Source: Caryophanon latum (lineage in GTDB: Bacteria; Bacillota; Bacilli; Bacillales_A; Planococcaceae). From it: a stretch of DNA of 64,000 bases. The translations under genes were made by a program, and so were the position numbers. The stretch spans positions 124,001-188,000 of the forward strand of contig NZ_MATO01000034.1 in NCBI RefSeq assembly GCF_001700325.1, in the 5' to 3' direction. The notes beneath the pieces were generated by a model that was not told the origin of the DNA, did not search any database, and worked only from the letters and a program-made list of their open reading frames with translations. How positions within the stretch are numbered: the stretch's first letter is position 1; every line of letters begins with the position of its first letter. This document shows, piece by piece, positions 27,869-36,213 of the stretch.

Positions 27869-27943
27869 TTCTACCGACTTACAAGTACTTATTTAATTAC
27901 TCCATTTATTAATATAATTAGGGAAAGGAAGGAGTTAAATATT

Positions 27944-29047
27944 ATGAATGATATTATAGACGAACTACTCAAGATGACTAGTAGTGAAACAATAAGACAG
28001 TTCAGAAGTCATCCAAAAAAGGTATATAAATATTACCTGGCAGGAATTTTAAACGATATTCTTTTTAAGAAGTACATTCATGAAAGTTTCTTCTATCATC
28101 AAGCAAAATTTATGTTTCATTCAGCAAAATATCTTCCAAATAAAGATGGTGAAGGATATAGAAAAAACAAAGCATTAGCTATTGAAACGTTAAAAAATAA
28201 TTATTTCATCACCCCTCATCAAGATAGCCAAATAGATATATTAATTGTCTTTTTCAGAAATTATTTAACTGATTTAAAATTTAATAAAAAAACTTTATAT
28301 TTAGTTTCAGACTTAGAAAAAATTATTCGAATTAAAGACTACTTTAGAGATACAAATCAACATCCTATTAAAAATCACCATTGGATAGATATAACCTTAC
28401 ATGACAATCTAATTCGTACTTTCCCTGAATTTTTTAACTATCAAGATTTAATTAACCTTTGGAACGACTATATTAAAAAATATGATAAAATCTGTGAACT
28501 CCAAAAATATAATCTATCTATTCGAGATAATCCCGAATATAGACGACTTGACTATTCTTACAAAGGCAGCGAAAGAACATTGGTTATCTTAGCTACGAAC
28601 TTCGTCGAATCATACCTATATTATTATTTTTATAACATCAAAGCTTCAAAACTGTACCCACAAAATAAGCTCCATAAGATGAAAGGTTATATTCAAGATA
28701 CTCAAATTATCGAAGATTTACTCTTCGTAGAACACCCTAAAATTAAAGAAAATGCTTCTATATCGTTACAATATAATAAATTTAATTATTCTATTAAAAT
28801 TCGAGATAGATTTGTACACACTTCAGCTTTCGTAGAGCAGACAAATAAGATAGCTCAACTTCAACCATTGTTAAGTCTAAGCACCGATGAAACTATAACG
28901 ATATTGCAAAATGCAATTGATTTTGTATATTCAATTGATAACAATCTTCCTGAAAATGAAAAAATTCTATTTTGGTGGGATAGTTTTGAAACACCTGATT
29001 TCAACAAACGTCAATTTATCAATCCACTAAATATTTTTAAATCGTAA
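27944..29047 (+). CDS. HEPN-like protein of unknown function, 367 aa
   Basis: ATG at 27944 follows AAGGAAGGAG. The protein is soluble, basic, rich in Lys/Ile/Asn/Tyr and mostly helical. Near the C-terminus IRDRFVHTSAF gives R287-x4-H292, the Rx4-6H motif of HEPN-type RNases, and upstream there is a helix (RTLVILATNFVESYLYYYFY) with an N-x-x-E pattern as in abortive-infection and Swt1/RiboL-PSP-type HEPN proteins. That suggests an RNA-cutting or toxin-like effector, but the domain call is from motif and helix order alone. AT-rich, with its own terminator; no overlapping partner gene, though the XRE/membrane pair adjoins. Confidence 0.55.
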   Translation: MNDIIDELLKMTSSETIRQFRSHPKKVYKYYLAGILNDILFKKYIHESFFYHQAKFMFHSAKYLPNKDGEGYRKNKALAIETLKNNYFITPHQDSQIDILIVFFRNYLTDLKFNKKTLYLVSDLEKIIRIKDYFRDTNQHPIKNHHWIDITLHDNLIRTFPEFFNYQDLINLWNDYIKKYDKICELQKYNLSIRDNPEYRRLDYSYKGSERTLVILATNFVESYLYYYFYNIKASKLYPQNKLHKMKGYIQDTQIIEDLLFVEHPKIKENASISLQYNKFNYSIKIRDRFVHTSAFVEQTNKIAQLQPLLSLSTDETITILQNAIDFVYSIDNNLPENEKILFWWDSFETPDFNKRQFINPLNIFKS

Positions 29048-29056
29048 TCTGTTACG

Positions 29057-29093
29057 AGGCTGTTCGATAAGTAATTTTCGGACAGCTTTTCTT
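29057..29093 (+). terminator. Terminator of the HEPN-like gene
   Basis: GGCTGTTCG, loop, CGGACAGCTTTTCTTT. Confidence 0.65.
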
Positions 29094-29162
29094 TGTATTG
29101 AAAAATAATCTTTTATGCTTTCGTATCATATGTCTACACAAAAAGATTTTTACAAGATGAAA

Positions 29163-29205
29163 GGGCTGCCCCAAAGTCGATTTTGACTTTGGAACAACCC
29201 CGTTT
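29163..29205. terminator. Terminator of the channel-like gene
   Basis: Stem built from CCAAAGTC / GACTTTGG and outer GGGCTG / CAACCCC; on the minus strand it follows the stop at 29213 closely. Confidence 0.65.
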
Positions 29206-29212
29206 TCAATTT

Positions 29213-29800
29213 CTAACTGTCATTTCGCTTTTGAATTTCACTAAACAAAGATTCCCCTAATACCAAGTAGAAAAATGCAATTTGCACCATTGATAAAATT
29301 TTCGCTGTTGAACTTATTGGTTCTATTCCACTTGCACTATACGTCAAACTTGTTGAAAAAGAGTAATATATAAAACTTATTGCTACATCAAACCAATTCA
29401 GCCCTTCAACTGTTATATCAAAACTGTCATTGTTATTCCAATATATAAAGTAATGTACAAAACTAAAGAAAAAGAAAATTATTCCTAAATCAATTAATAA
29501 AGCAATAGCCCTCTGCCTAGGTGTATTTATATCAACAACTTGGTCTACAAAGAATGCAACCATTATGATATTTACTGCAAACATAATCATAATGATTAAT
29601 ATAAAATATATAATAAATTTTCCAATAGGCAGTTGTCCACTTTCAAATATGTAAATTGCTAAGAAAAAGAAGCTTGCTACCCATACAAGAAAGATTACGT
29701 GTCTAGTATTAGGACTAAATGAAAATACATTATTCTTTTCTATAACAACATAGTACAATAAATACACTATCAAAGTTATTAACAATATGACGATTGACAA
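29213..29800 (-). CDS. Ion-channel-like membrane protein with altered pore loop
   Basis: A 195-residue protein with five or six hydrophobic segments. The last two enclose a re-entrant pore-like loop: YYSFSTSLTYSASGIEPISS, then TAKILSMVQIAFFYLVLG. This aligns with the two-helix potassium channel family (T-L-T-T-V-G-Y-G-D-I-x-P), but the filter T-V-G-Y-G is replaced by Y-S-A-S-G. It may conduct something else or be a relict. TTG start at 29800 after AAAGGA. AT-rich. The promoter and terminator region upstream duplicates that of the gene at 30041 (see 29851-30022). Confidence 0.6.
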   Translation of the reverse strand: MSIVILLITLIVYLLYYVVIEKNNVFSFSPNTRHVIFLVWVASFFFLAIYIFESGQLPIGKFIIYFILIIMIMFAVNIIMVAFFVDQVVDINTPRQRAIALLIDLGIIFFFFSFVHYFIYWNNNDSFDITVEGLNWFDVAISFIYYSFSTSLTYSASGIEPISSTAKILSMVQIAFFYLVLGESLFSEIQKRNDS

Positions 29801-29850
29801 TTACATCAAATCCTTTTCTTCTATTTCAATTTTAAATAAACCCCTTATTT

Positions 29851-30022
29851 CTCTCCCCCTAATTTTAATCTTAAAGTATATATTATACATATTCTAACAA
29901 AAGAAAAAGCGAAAACCCACGCAAACTTCCTGTGATCGCTCACTCGGTGTTTGCTGGTCTCTCGCTTCTTTATATGCTCTTACTTACTCCTGAATCGCCG
30001 CTTCTAACGCAATGAATGTCGT
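29851..30022 (-). repeat. Duplicate of [promoter + terminator] fused to a remnant of the deoD 3' end
   Basis: 29851-29960 matches 31098-31207 at roughly 85-90% (common blocks AAAGTATATATTATACATAT and CGCAAACTTCCTGTGATCGC). 29957-30010 matches 31529-31582, the deoD terminator and last codons, at 52 of 54 bases, including a minus-strand reading LEAAIQE then stop. After a small deletion the match resumes with ATGTCGTT. It provides the terminator for the 30041 gene and a promoter (TATAAT on the minus strand) for the channel-like gene. Confidence 0.85.
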
Positions 30023-30040
30023 TATTTCAGCAATAACATC

Positions 30041-31048
30041 TTATTTTTTATATTTTATATCTGCCTGCTTACGGCAATACGAATATGTAATTAAATTTTC
30101 AATAAATACCGAAAACGTACGTCGAGTAATTTTGCCTTCTAGTGGAAACCTTGCTAGCTTAATACGGTCACCATCGAATAAAATGGGTGCGATTTCTTGA
30201 ACTGTATTCAGTACGTATTCTTTTTTCATACGTGAACGAATACCACTATGCCAAATTTCGTAATAATCTCCTATTTGGTCAATGAACTTATCTAAATTCA
30301 CTTGCAAATTATATGCGTTATTCGGTTGATCCAGCATGGCAATGTTTAATTGCGTTTGTCCTTTGCGCGTACCATATACCGTATCACTAACTGTTGATCC
30401 TGTGGCAAATAATGAAATGACAAATGAAGTTTCATCTCCATTCGGCAATTTAACTAAAAATTTTCTATGTAAACCTTCATAACCGCCTCCTGAAGCATTT
30501 TTAGAACTTCTATACTCTAGTTGTAAATCCTCAACGATTTCAATTGGTAACACACGATTCGTCGGCTCATACTTTTCATAAAATAACGCATTCGCAAATT
30601 CCGCAAATCGCTTTTGCCACTCTACTTTTGATTGCTCACTAATAATTCCGTAATCGATAAATTGTTCTACTACGGCTTCATCAGCCAAAAATTTTCGATG
30701 TAGTCTTGAAAATATATTCAACGCTGCCAGATCTTCTACTGGAATATTTAAAAATTCTTCTACCGAATGAACATCACTGAAATGAATATCATGACCAAAA
30801 GCGAAGTAAGATACGCGTGTTTTTTTACCATCTGTGACTGCAAAAAATGAATTTTCACACGCATTATGCGTACCCGTTATGTATTGATGGTCTACTTCGT
30901 TATAAATTTTGTCATCAAAATCAATTAACAAATACGGGAAGTCTGACTCATACACTAAAATAAAATCTTCGTATGCTTCATAATCCCAGTCATTATTATT
31001 TAAATACTCAATGATTTCTTCTTTTTTATTTGTCAAAAGCTTGTTCAT
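30041..31048 (-). CDS. Uncharacterised accessory protein, 335 aa, inserted downstream of deoD
   Basis: ATG at 31048 follows GAAGGAGTGTAGAA. Soluble protein; the N-terminal third (KEEIIEYLNNNDWDYEAYED, FPYLLIDFDDKIY) looks like a mixed alpha/beta domain; the C-terminal part contains SGIRSRMKKEYV and ends in a Lys-rich tail. No motif I can name. GC content is lower than in deoD. It sits between the true deoD 3' end and a second copy of that 3' end, so it is the body of a cassette. A function in defence or stress is only a guess from location. Confidence 0.65.
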   Translation of the reverse strand: MNKLLTNKKEEIIEYLNNNDWDYEAYEDFILVYESDFPYLLIDFDDKIYNEVDHQYITGTHNACENSFFAVTDGKKTRVSYFAFGHDIHFSDVHSVEEFLNIPVEDLAALNIFSRLHRKFLADEAVVEQFIDYGIISEQSKVEWQKRFAEFANALFYEKYEPTNRVLPIEIVEDLQLEYRSSKNASGGGYEGLHRKFLVKLPNGDETSFVISLFATGSTVSDTVYGTRKGQTQLNIAMLDQPNNAYNLQVNLDKFIDQIGDYYEIWHSGIRSRMKKEYVLNTVQEIAPILFDGDRIKLARFPLEGKITRRTFSVFIENLITYSYCRKQADIKYKK

Positions 31049-31097
31049 TTCTACACTCCTTCAATATCAATTATTATTTTGTTAAACTCTTTATTTA

Positions 31098-31217
31098 TCT
31101 CCTCCTAATTTTAACCTTAAAGTATATATTATACATATTTTCAACAAAAGAAAAAGCGAGAGCCCACGCAAACTTCCTGTGATCGCTCACTTGATGTTTG
31201 CTCGTCTCTCGCTTTTT
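31098..31217 (-). promoter_or_regulatory. Promoter and terminator unit upstream of the 30041 gene (duplicate of 29851-29970)
   Basis: Contains on the minus strand GTATAATATATAC (probable -10) for the 30041 gene, and a hairpin AAAAAGCGAGAG ... CTCTCGCTTTTT (31152-31215) with the loop block CGCAAACTTCCTGTGATCGC. The same unit stands before the channel-like gene. Confidence 0.75.
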
Positions 31218-31231
31218 AATTTCTCTAACTA

Positions 31232-31470
31232 GTTCTGTTAATACGCCATTTGTATACAGTGAAATTCATGATTTTTAGTTACCACGCTGAAATAAATGCT
31301 GTATATGAGTGGCAGGGAGCGTGCGGCGAGACTCCTTGGGGAAAAGCTCGTGCCTCAAGACCCCGTAAGCCGCGACGTAGGAGCGGTGCGGAGGCTTGAG
31401 CCGAGCCCCAGGAACGCGAGCCGCACTACGCGAACTGCCAATGAATAGACTACTCAACACGCTTGATACA
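31232..31470. repeat. Type-A intergenic repeat with long exchangeable core, reverse orientation
   Basis: Ends: TCTGTTAATACGCCATTTGT at the left and GACTACTCAACACGCTTG at the right, the reverse of the 63.5-kb copy. Between them lies a 100-base core beginning CGGCGAGACTCCTTGGGGAA and ending CAGGAACGCGAGCCGC that is identical to the core at 44349-44449. The element lies between the two terminators after deoD. Confidence 0.88.
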
Positions 31471-31484
31471 CAAAAAAAAGCGAG

Positions 31485-31553
31485 AAACTGAACCGAGAAT
31501 TTGTGAAAAATCACATTGCTCTCGTTTCGTCTCTCGCTTCTTTATATGCTTTT
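31485..31553 (-). terminator. Native deoD terminator region
   Basis: AAAAAAAAGCGAGA ... TCTCGCTTC outer stem with an internal GAGAATT/ATTGCTCTC-like arm; follows the deoD stop. Its deoD-proximal half is duplicated at 29957. Confidence 0.7.
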
Positions 31554-31555
31554 AC

Positions 31556-32263
31556 TTACTCTTGAATCGCCGCTTCTAACGCGATCACCATCATGTCGTT
31601 GAACGTTGTTTGACGTTCTTCTGCTGATGTTACTTCACCAGTAATGATATGGTCTGATACGGTTAATACTGTTAATGCTTGGCGACCGAATTTCGCTGCT
31701 AATGTGTATAGTGCTGATGTTTCCATCTCTACTGCTAACACACCGTATTTCGCTAGCTTTTCGTTTTGTGCTTCGTCCGAGTAGAACATGTCTGCTGTGA
31801 AAATGTTGCCGACACGTACAGCTAAGTTTGCTTCTTTTGCTGCGTTGTATGCTTTTAATAATAAATCGAAGTCCGCTGTTGGTGCGTAGTCGATGTTGCC
31901 GCCGAAAATAACGCGGTTTAATGAAGAATCTGTAGACGATGTTTGTGCGATGATAACGTCACGTACTTTTACGTCCTCTTGAATAGCGCCACACGTACCG
32001 ACACGGATTAATTTTTTTACGCCGTACTCTTGCATAAGCTCTGTTGCGTAAATTGAAATTGATGGTACACCCATACCTGTACCTTGCACTGATACACGTA
32101 CACCTTTATATGTACCTGTGTAGCCGAATGCGTTACGTACAGAATTATACTGTACAACATCTTCTAAAAATGTTTCCGCGATGTATTTTGCGCGTAATGG
32201 ATCTCCTGGTAGTAATACGATTTCTGCGATGTCGCCTTGTTGTGCATTAATATGAACGCTCAT
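31556..32263 (-). CDS. deoD: Purine-nucleoside phosphorylase, DeoD type
   Basis: A 235-residue hexameric-type phosphorylase (usual length 233-240) that splits purine nucleosides into base and ribose-1-phosphate for salvage. Seen: [18 protein letters not shown] with phosphate-binding Gly/Arg, [20 protein letters not shown], the [15 protein letters not shown] stretch with the ribose-binding Met-Glu, and [10 protein letters not shown] with the catalytic Asp. ATG after GAGGTCATTAA. Its 3' end is the insertion point of the cassettes on its left. Confidence 0.96.
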   Translation of the reverse strand: MSVHINAQQGDIAEIVLLPGDPLRAKYIAETFLEDVVQYNSVRNAFGYTGTYKGVRVSVQGTGMGVPSISIYATELMQEYGVKKLIRVGTCGAIQEDVKVRDVIIAQTSSTDSSLNRVIFGGNIDYAPTADFDLLLKAYNAAKEANLAVRVGNIFTADMFYSDEAQNEKLAKYGVLAVEMETSALYTLAAKFGRQALTVLTVSDHIITGEVTSAEERQTTFNDMMVIALEAAIQE

Positions 32264-32373
32264 TTAATGACCTCATTTCTGTAAATTATATCTTGTCCAT
32301 CATAACGGAAAGACGTGTCGTTTTGCAACGAAAGTGTTGTTAGACGTCCGAAGTTGTACTTTTCTGATAACTT

Positions 32374-32598
32374 TTATACATATTTTGTCTCATAGCTGTT
32401 CCAAAGTACGTCAAACGCTTGTGCATTGAGTGCCTCATCAGAAAGCATTTCGATGTAGCTCGAAATTTCGTCATAGTCCGTTGCTTGCTTCGGGAATTGC
32501 GCATCTTGAAACGCCGCCTCCGCAAAATGCGTCGCCGCGTCCTCCACATCGCCGCCTCGGTACGTCATGACGTATGCGTAAAAAGTCTTTCTACTCAC
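32374..32598 (-). CDS. yozE: YozE-family (UPF0346) small protein
   Basis: A 74-residue protein with the family pattern FYAYVMTYRGG, FAEAAFQD, FPKQATDYDEISSYIE and a C-terminal FDVLWNSYE. It belongs to the YozE SAM-like fold family, function unknown. The frame extends to 32616, but the GTG at 32598, with GGAAGGATTG upstream, gives the normal family length. Confidence 0.88.
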   Translation of the reverse strand: MSRKTFYAYVMTYRGGDVEDAATHFAEAAFQDAQFPKQATDYDEISSYIEMLSDEALNAQAFDVLWNSYETKYV

Positions 32599-32663
32599 TA
32601 TACCCAATCCTTCCACAAATTATTCTCGTCCTAGCATGGCAAATTTCCATGACGTCGGTCAAG

Positions 32664-32703
32664 TAAAAAAGGTGCGCGCGCGTGTCGTACGCTTGCACAC
32701 CTG
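32664..32703 (-). terminator. Terminator of the ypmR-ypmS-msrA-msrB operon
   Basis: On the minus strand GGTGTGCAAGCG, loop, CGCGCGCACC then TTTTTT, directly after the msrB stop. Confidence 0.8.
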
Positions 32704-32707
32704 CCGT

Positions 32708-33136
32708 TTATTCAAATAATGACTTGTATTCGCCGTAGCCTTCTTCGTCTAGCGCACTTACTGGAACGAAGCGCAGTGCCGCCGAGTTAATGCAATAGCG
32801 CATGCCACCTTGATCTTGTGGGCCATCTGGGAATACGTGCCCTAAATGCGAATCGGCCGTTTTTGAGCGCACTTCCACGCGGCGCATACCGTGGCTTTCA
32901 TCAAAAATTTCCGCAATTTCTGGTGCGTCGATTGGCTTTGTAAATGCTGGCCAACCGCAGCCTGCATCGTATTTATCGAGCGATGAGAAAAGCGGCTTGC
33001 CCGATACGATGTCGACGTAAATGCCTTCTTCAAAATGCTGGTCAAATTCGTTTCGGTACGGTGGCTCTGTGCCGTTTTGTTGCGTAACGTAATATTGCAT
33101 TTCCGTTAGTTGTTGTAAGCGTTGTTCTTTATTCAT
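32708..33136 (-). CDS. msrB: Peptide methionine-R-sulfoxide reductase
   Basis: A 142-residue MsrB that reduces the R form of methionine sulfoxide in proteins. Seen: [23 protein letters not shown], and [11 protein letters not shown] with the catalytic Cys. The paired CxxC zinc sites of some MsrB proteins are absent, as in many Bacilli. Start at 33136 ([10 protein letters not shown]) after GGGGGAAC; the frame to 33265 lies within msrA. It overlaps msrA by 8 bases, so both stereospecific reductases are made together. Confidence 0.96.
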   Translation of the reverse strand: MNKEQRLQQLTEMQYYVTQQNGTEPPYRNEFDQHFEEGIYVDIVSGKPLFSSLDKYDAGCGWPAFTKPIDAPEIAEIFDESHGMRRVEVRSKTADSHLGHVFPDGPQDQGGMRYCINSAALRFVPVSALDEEGYGEYKSLFE

Positions 33137-33656
33137 ATTTGTTCCCCCAATGTTGTTGTTTAAATGCTTCGCGCCCTGAACCGACTGCGTAGCGATTGTA
33201 ATGCGCTGGATTTTTTTTATAGTAGTGCTGATGATACGCTTCTGCCTCGTAAAACGGCTTCGCATCTAAAATTTTCACCGCGATTGGACGGTTAAATTTG
33301 CCCGATTCGTCCAGACGTTTTTTCGACGCTTCCGCAATGGCGCGCTGTTGCTCGTCATGCACGAAAATGGCTGTCGTATACGATTCGCCGCGGTCGTAAA
33401 ATTGCCCGCCTGCATCGGTCGGATCGATGAGCGTCCAATATAGCTCGACTAACTCCTCATACGGGTAAATGCTCGGGTCAAACGTAATTTGCACTGCCTC
33501 TAAATGCCCCGTCGTCTCGCTGCACACTTGCTCGTACGTCGGATTTGGCACGTGCCCTCCTGTATAGCCTGAAATGACTGATTCAATGCCTGGCTGCTCG
33601 TCAAACGGCTTCACCATGCACCAAAAGCAGCCGCCTGCGAATGTTGCTTTTTCCAT
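33129..33656 (-). CDS. msrA: Peptide methionine-S-sulfoxide reductase
   Basis: A 175-residue MsrA with the catalytic GCFWC at residues 9-13, [35 protein letters not shown] and the substrate-binding [10 protein letters not shown]. It reduces the S form of methionine sulfoxide. Its ATG shares a base with the stop of ypmS (TAATG), and it overlaps msrB, in the ypmR-ypmS-msrA-msrB operon. No resolving Cys pair beyond the family norm was evident at the C-terminus. Confidence 0.96.
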   Translation of the reverse strand: MEKATFAGGCFWCMVKPFDEQPGIESVISGYTGGHVPNPTYEQVCSETTGHLEAVQITFDPSIYPYEELVELYWTLIDPTDAGGQFYDRGESYTTAIFVHDEQQRAIAEASKKRLDESGKFNRPIAVKILDAKPFYEAEAYHQHYYKKNPAHYNRYAVGSGREAFKQQHWGNKYE

Positions 33657-34237
33657 TATTGCTCGCCTTCTTTCACTGTAGGAATAATAATTTCGAGTTG
33701 AATTTCATTTGCGGCTAAGTCAATTTTTTTCGCTCGCACACGCGTACCACTGTCGATATTTAAGCGCGATAAATCGACGTAAATCGACGCGTCCGATGAT
33801 TGCACCGTAATCCAATCTGGGAATTGCACTGCCTGCCCGATCAGCTTGAGCACGTATTGCGGCGGCAGCGATAAATTGCCGATGTTCATTTCTTGTTGCT
33901 CTAAACTAATGTTGCCATCGTCATGCACGATCGGGTCAAACGTCATCGCGACCGGAATCGTGACGCCAAACAGCTGCAGCTCACTCGTTAAGTTCACCGT
34001 TTCATCGATAAAGAAATCAAATGGAATCGGTGACTTCGTAATGGCGTCTTGCATGTAATAACGCGCAATCGCTTCAAGCTCCGGTGCGGTCGTTTGTACC
34101 ATGACGACGTTGCCTGCGTGGTGCTGCACTGGTGGTATGTCAACACGCTCGCCGCTAAACAGTAGCGCAACAAGCATCGCGATGACTAAAAATACGAGCG
34201 TCAGCAACGTTAAAAATGCTACTTTCCACTTATTCAC
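33656..34237 (-). CDS. ypmS: YpmS-family membrane-anchored protein (DUF2140)
   Basis: A 193-residue protein with one N-terminal membrane helix (about 6-28, [20 protein letters not shown]) and an extracytoplasmic beta-rich domain, the DUF2140/YpmS layout. GTG start at 34237 follows GAGGTGATGCAAA and overlaps ypmR by 8 bases. In Bacillus ypmS also follows ypmR and precedes the msr genes. Function unknown; envelope role likely from topology. Confidence 0.88.
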   Translation of the reverse strand: MNKWKVAFLTLLTLVFLVIAMLVALLFSGERVDIPPVQHHAGNVVMVQTTAPELEAIARYYMQDAITKSPIPFDFFIDETVNLTSELQLFGVTIPVAMTFDPIVHDDGNISLEQQEMNIGNLSLPPQYVLKLIGQAVQFPDWITVQSSDASIYVDLSRLNIDSGTRVRAKKIDLAANEIQLEIIIPTVKEGEQ

Positions 34238-35129
34238 TTTGCATCACCTCTTCAAAGCCAATTTGTCCATTCGACATCGCTTCAATATTGCACTGCTGTA
34301 ATGATACGATAGCACGATTTGTCATATTGTCATAGCCTTGTGCATTCGGGTGAAAGTAATCGGTATGATACACTAAATCGTCGTTCGTTAAAAACAAATC
34401 ATCGACTGGCACGAAGCATGCGTTCACGTCCTCAATCGCCTGCGCTTCCATGACCGCATTGAAGCGATCCATAATGCCGTTAAAGTCATTTTCCTCATCG
34501 GTAATGAGCGTGAACGGGTTGTAAAAGCCTAAAATAATGAGCGGTGCGTCTGGATTGAGTGCGCGAATGTACGCCACAATGTCACGATAGCGCTCGCGGT
34601 ACTTCTCTAGCTCTTTCTCTAGCGGTGTCGTCGTGCTGAGCTGAAACAAATCTTTCTTAATGACTTTCATAACGTCGTTGCCACCGATTGAAATGGACAG
34701 TAAATCCGCTTCGACGAGCTGCTCATCATAATGCCCTTTTTTCAACAGCTTCAGCAATTGATCGCTACGTCGTCCATTTTTGCCACGGTTATCGAGTTCA
34801 ACATGCGCCACGCTCGGCCACTTCTCCATTTCGTCTGCTAAGCGCCCCGTCCAACCGTAACGCTTTTCCTTATCACCAATGCCGCGTGTGAGCGAATCAC
34901 CGAGCGCTACATAAAGCAGCTCCTCTCCTTCTTTCGGCTCGTCCACCATTTCGGCTTCCTGCTCCTTTTGCGCTTTTTCCCGTTCCTGTTGTTGCTGCAG
35001 CTGTTGCCATTCATTAAACGTTTCAGGGTAGTATGTTAAGTTTAAATCTTCTGCTGCTGGGTCGATCGTAACGGAGCAACCAGTAAGAACGAAACAGCTA
35101 CATATAATGCTAGAAAGCCACTTCCTCAT
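34230..35129 (-). CDS. ypmR: SGNH/GDSL hydrolase lipoprotein, YpmR family
   Basis: A 299-residue lipoprotein: signal peptide with VLTGC lipobox (Cys near 18), Gln/Glu-rich linker (about 40-65), then an SGNH hydrolase domain with block I GDSLTRG, block III GGNDVM and block V DYFHPN (catalytic Asp/His). It should be an esterase or lipase-like enzyme outside the membrane; the substrate is unknown. Start at 35129 (MRKWLSSII) after AAAGGGGCG. First gene of the ypmR-ypmS-msrA-msrB operon. Confidence 0.92.
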   Translation of the reverse strand: MRKWLSSIICSCFVLTGCSVTIDPAAEDLNLTYYPETFNEWQQLQQQQEREKAQKEQEAEMVDEPKEGEELLYVALGDSLTRGIGDKEKRYGWTGRLADEMEKWPSVAHVELDNRGKNGRRSDQLLKLLKKGHYDEQLVEADLLSISIGGNDVMKVIKKDLFQLSTTTPLEKELEKYRERYRDIVAYIRALNPDAPLIILGFYNPFTLITDEENDFNGIMDRFNAVMEAQAIEDVNACFVPVDDLFLTNDDLVYHTDYFHPNAQGYDNMTNRAIVSLQQCNIEAMSNGQIGFEEVMQSE

Positions 35130-35233
35130 ACAAATCGCCCCTTTCATTTTCATTCATCATACCATCGTTTTTAGCGCAATAACATGTAGTATGATGCGCT
35201 TTTTATTTCATGACTGTAATACTGTACTATTCC

Positions 35234-35273
35234 AAAAAAACGACCATTCGAAACGCGTTCGAATAGTCGTTTT
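35234..35273 (-). terminator. Terminator of degV
   Basis: AAAACGACCATTCGAA, loop, TTCGAATAGTCGTTTT. Confidence 0.85.
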
Positions 35274-35282
35274 CCTCTTTTA

Positions 35283-36128
35283 TTATTCCGCAAAATACAT
35301 GAAGCCCATTGCACCTGGCCCTGTATGCGTTGAAATCGTCGGACATGTAAACGCAATGTCGACGTTTTTAAAGCCTGTTTGCTCAACAAGCTCCTTTAAC
35401 GGCTGCCCCATTGTGCTCATGCCGTCCGCGTGTGAAATGCCAACTGCTTTTACCGTTTTGCCCGCTGTTTCTTGCTGGAACTGCTCAAAGCAATATTTCA
35501 CGACTTGCTTATGGCTGCGCACTTTCGCTAGCTGTAAAAGTGAGCCGTCATCCATCGTCGCAATTGGCTTAATGTTTAGTAGCGAGCCAATTAAGCCCAT
35601 GCCACGCCCGACACGTCCGCCTTTTACTAAATTTTCAAGCGTATCGACAATGACGAATAAGCGTGTATTCGCACGTACGACGTCTAAACGTGCGACGATT
35701 TCCTCGATCGTTGCGCCTTCATCACGTAGTCGTGCCGCTTCACGTAGCTGGAACGCTAACGCCCATGCGATGAAATACGAATCGACAACCGTTACGTCCG
35801 CGTTTGCCATTTCCGCAGCTTGACGCGCCGATTGTACCGTACCACTCATACCACCTGTCATATGAATCGATAAAATTTGATCGCCTGGCTCTGTCGCAAG
35901 TGACTCGTACATTTCGACAAATTTCCCTGGCGCTGGCTGTGAGCTTTTCGGTAGCTCTTTAATTTCAGACATCTTATGTAAAAACTCTTCTGGCCCAATT
36001 TCGATGCGGTCTACATACGTATTTCCACCTAATTGAATTGTTAACGGTACGAAATGAATATTTAAACGTTGTAACTCTTCGCTTGAAAGGTCACACGTTG
36101 AATCCGTTACAATGTGAATTCGCCCCAC
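35283..36128 (-). CDS. degV: DegV-family fatty-acid-binding protein
   Basis: A 281-residue DegV/FakB-type protein. Seen: HIVTDSTCDLSSEE at the N-terminus, KSSQPAPGKFVEMYES with the ligand-contacting Ser-Gln-Pro, SIHMTGGMSGTVQSARQAA, and a C-terminal GPGAMGFMYF (the H-x-G-P-G region in the preceding STHTGPG). Such proteins present fatty acids to FakA for phosphorylation. GTG start at 36128 after AAGAAGGATG. It stands between ypmR and dfrA, as an independent unit. Confidence 0.93.
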   Translation of the reverse strand: MGRIHIVTDSTCDLSSEELQRLNIHFVPLTIQLGGNTYVDRIEIGPEEFLHKMSEIKELPKSSQPAPGKFVEMYESLATEPGDQILSIHMTGGMSGTVQSARQAAEMANADVTVVDSYFIAWALAFQLREAARLRDEGATIEEIVARLDVVRANTRLFVIVDTLENLVKGGRVGRGMGLIGSLLNIKPIATMDDGSLLQLAKVRSHKQVVKYCFEQFQQETAGKTVKAVGISHADGMSTMGQPLKELVEQTGFKNVDIAFTCPTISTHTGPGAMGFMYFAE

Positions 36129-36213
36129 TTGTCAGCACATCCTTCTTGTTAAGTCTCTTAATTTTACAAGTCGCCTTCCGTGCTGTAAAGATGACATTTA
36201 TCATGTGTGTCAA

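Noticed and set aside
26417-31048. Possible prophage or integrative element
   Set aside because: AT-rich with an XRE regulator, but no integrase, terminase, capsid or replication gene; treated as an accessory island instead.
31275-31514. Frame encoding a 79-aa peptide that recurs in the frame at 44227-44490
   Set aside because: The shared peptide (AARVPGARLKPPHRSYVAAY and onward) is just the translated 100-base repeat core; there is no ribosome binding site and the ends differ.
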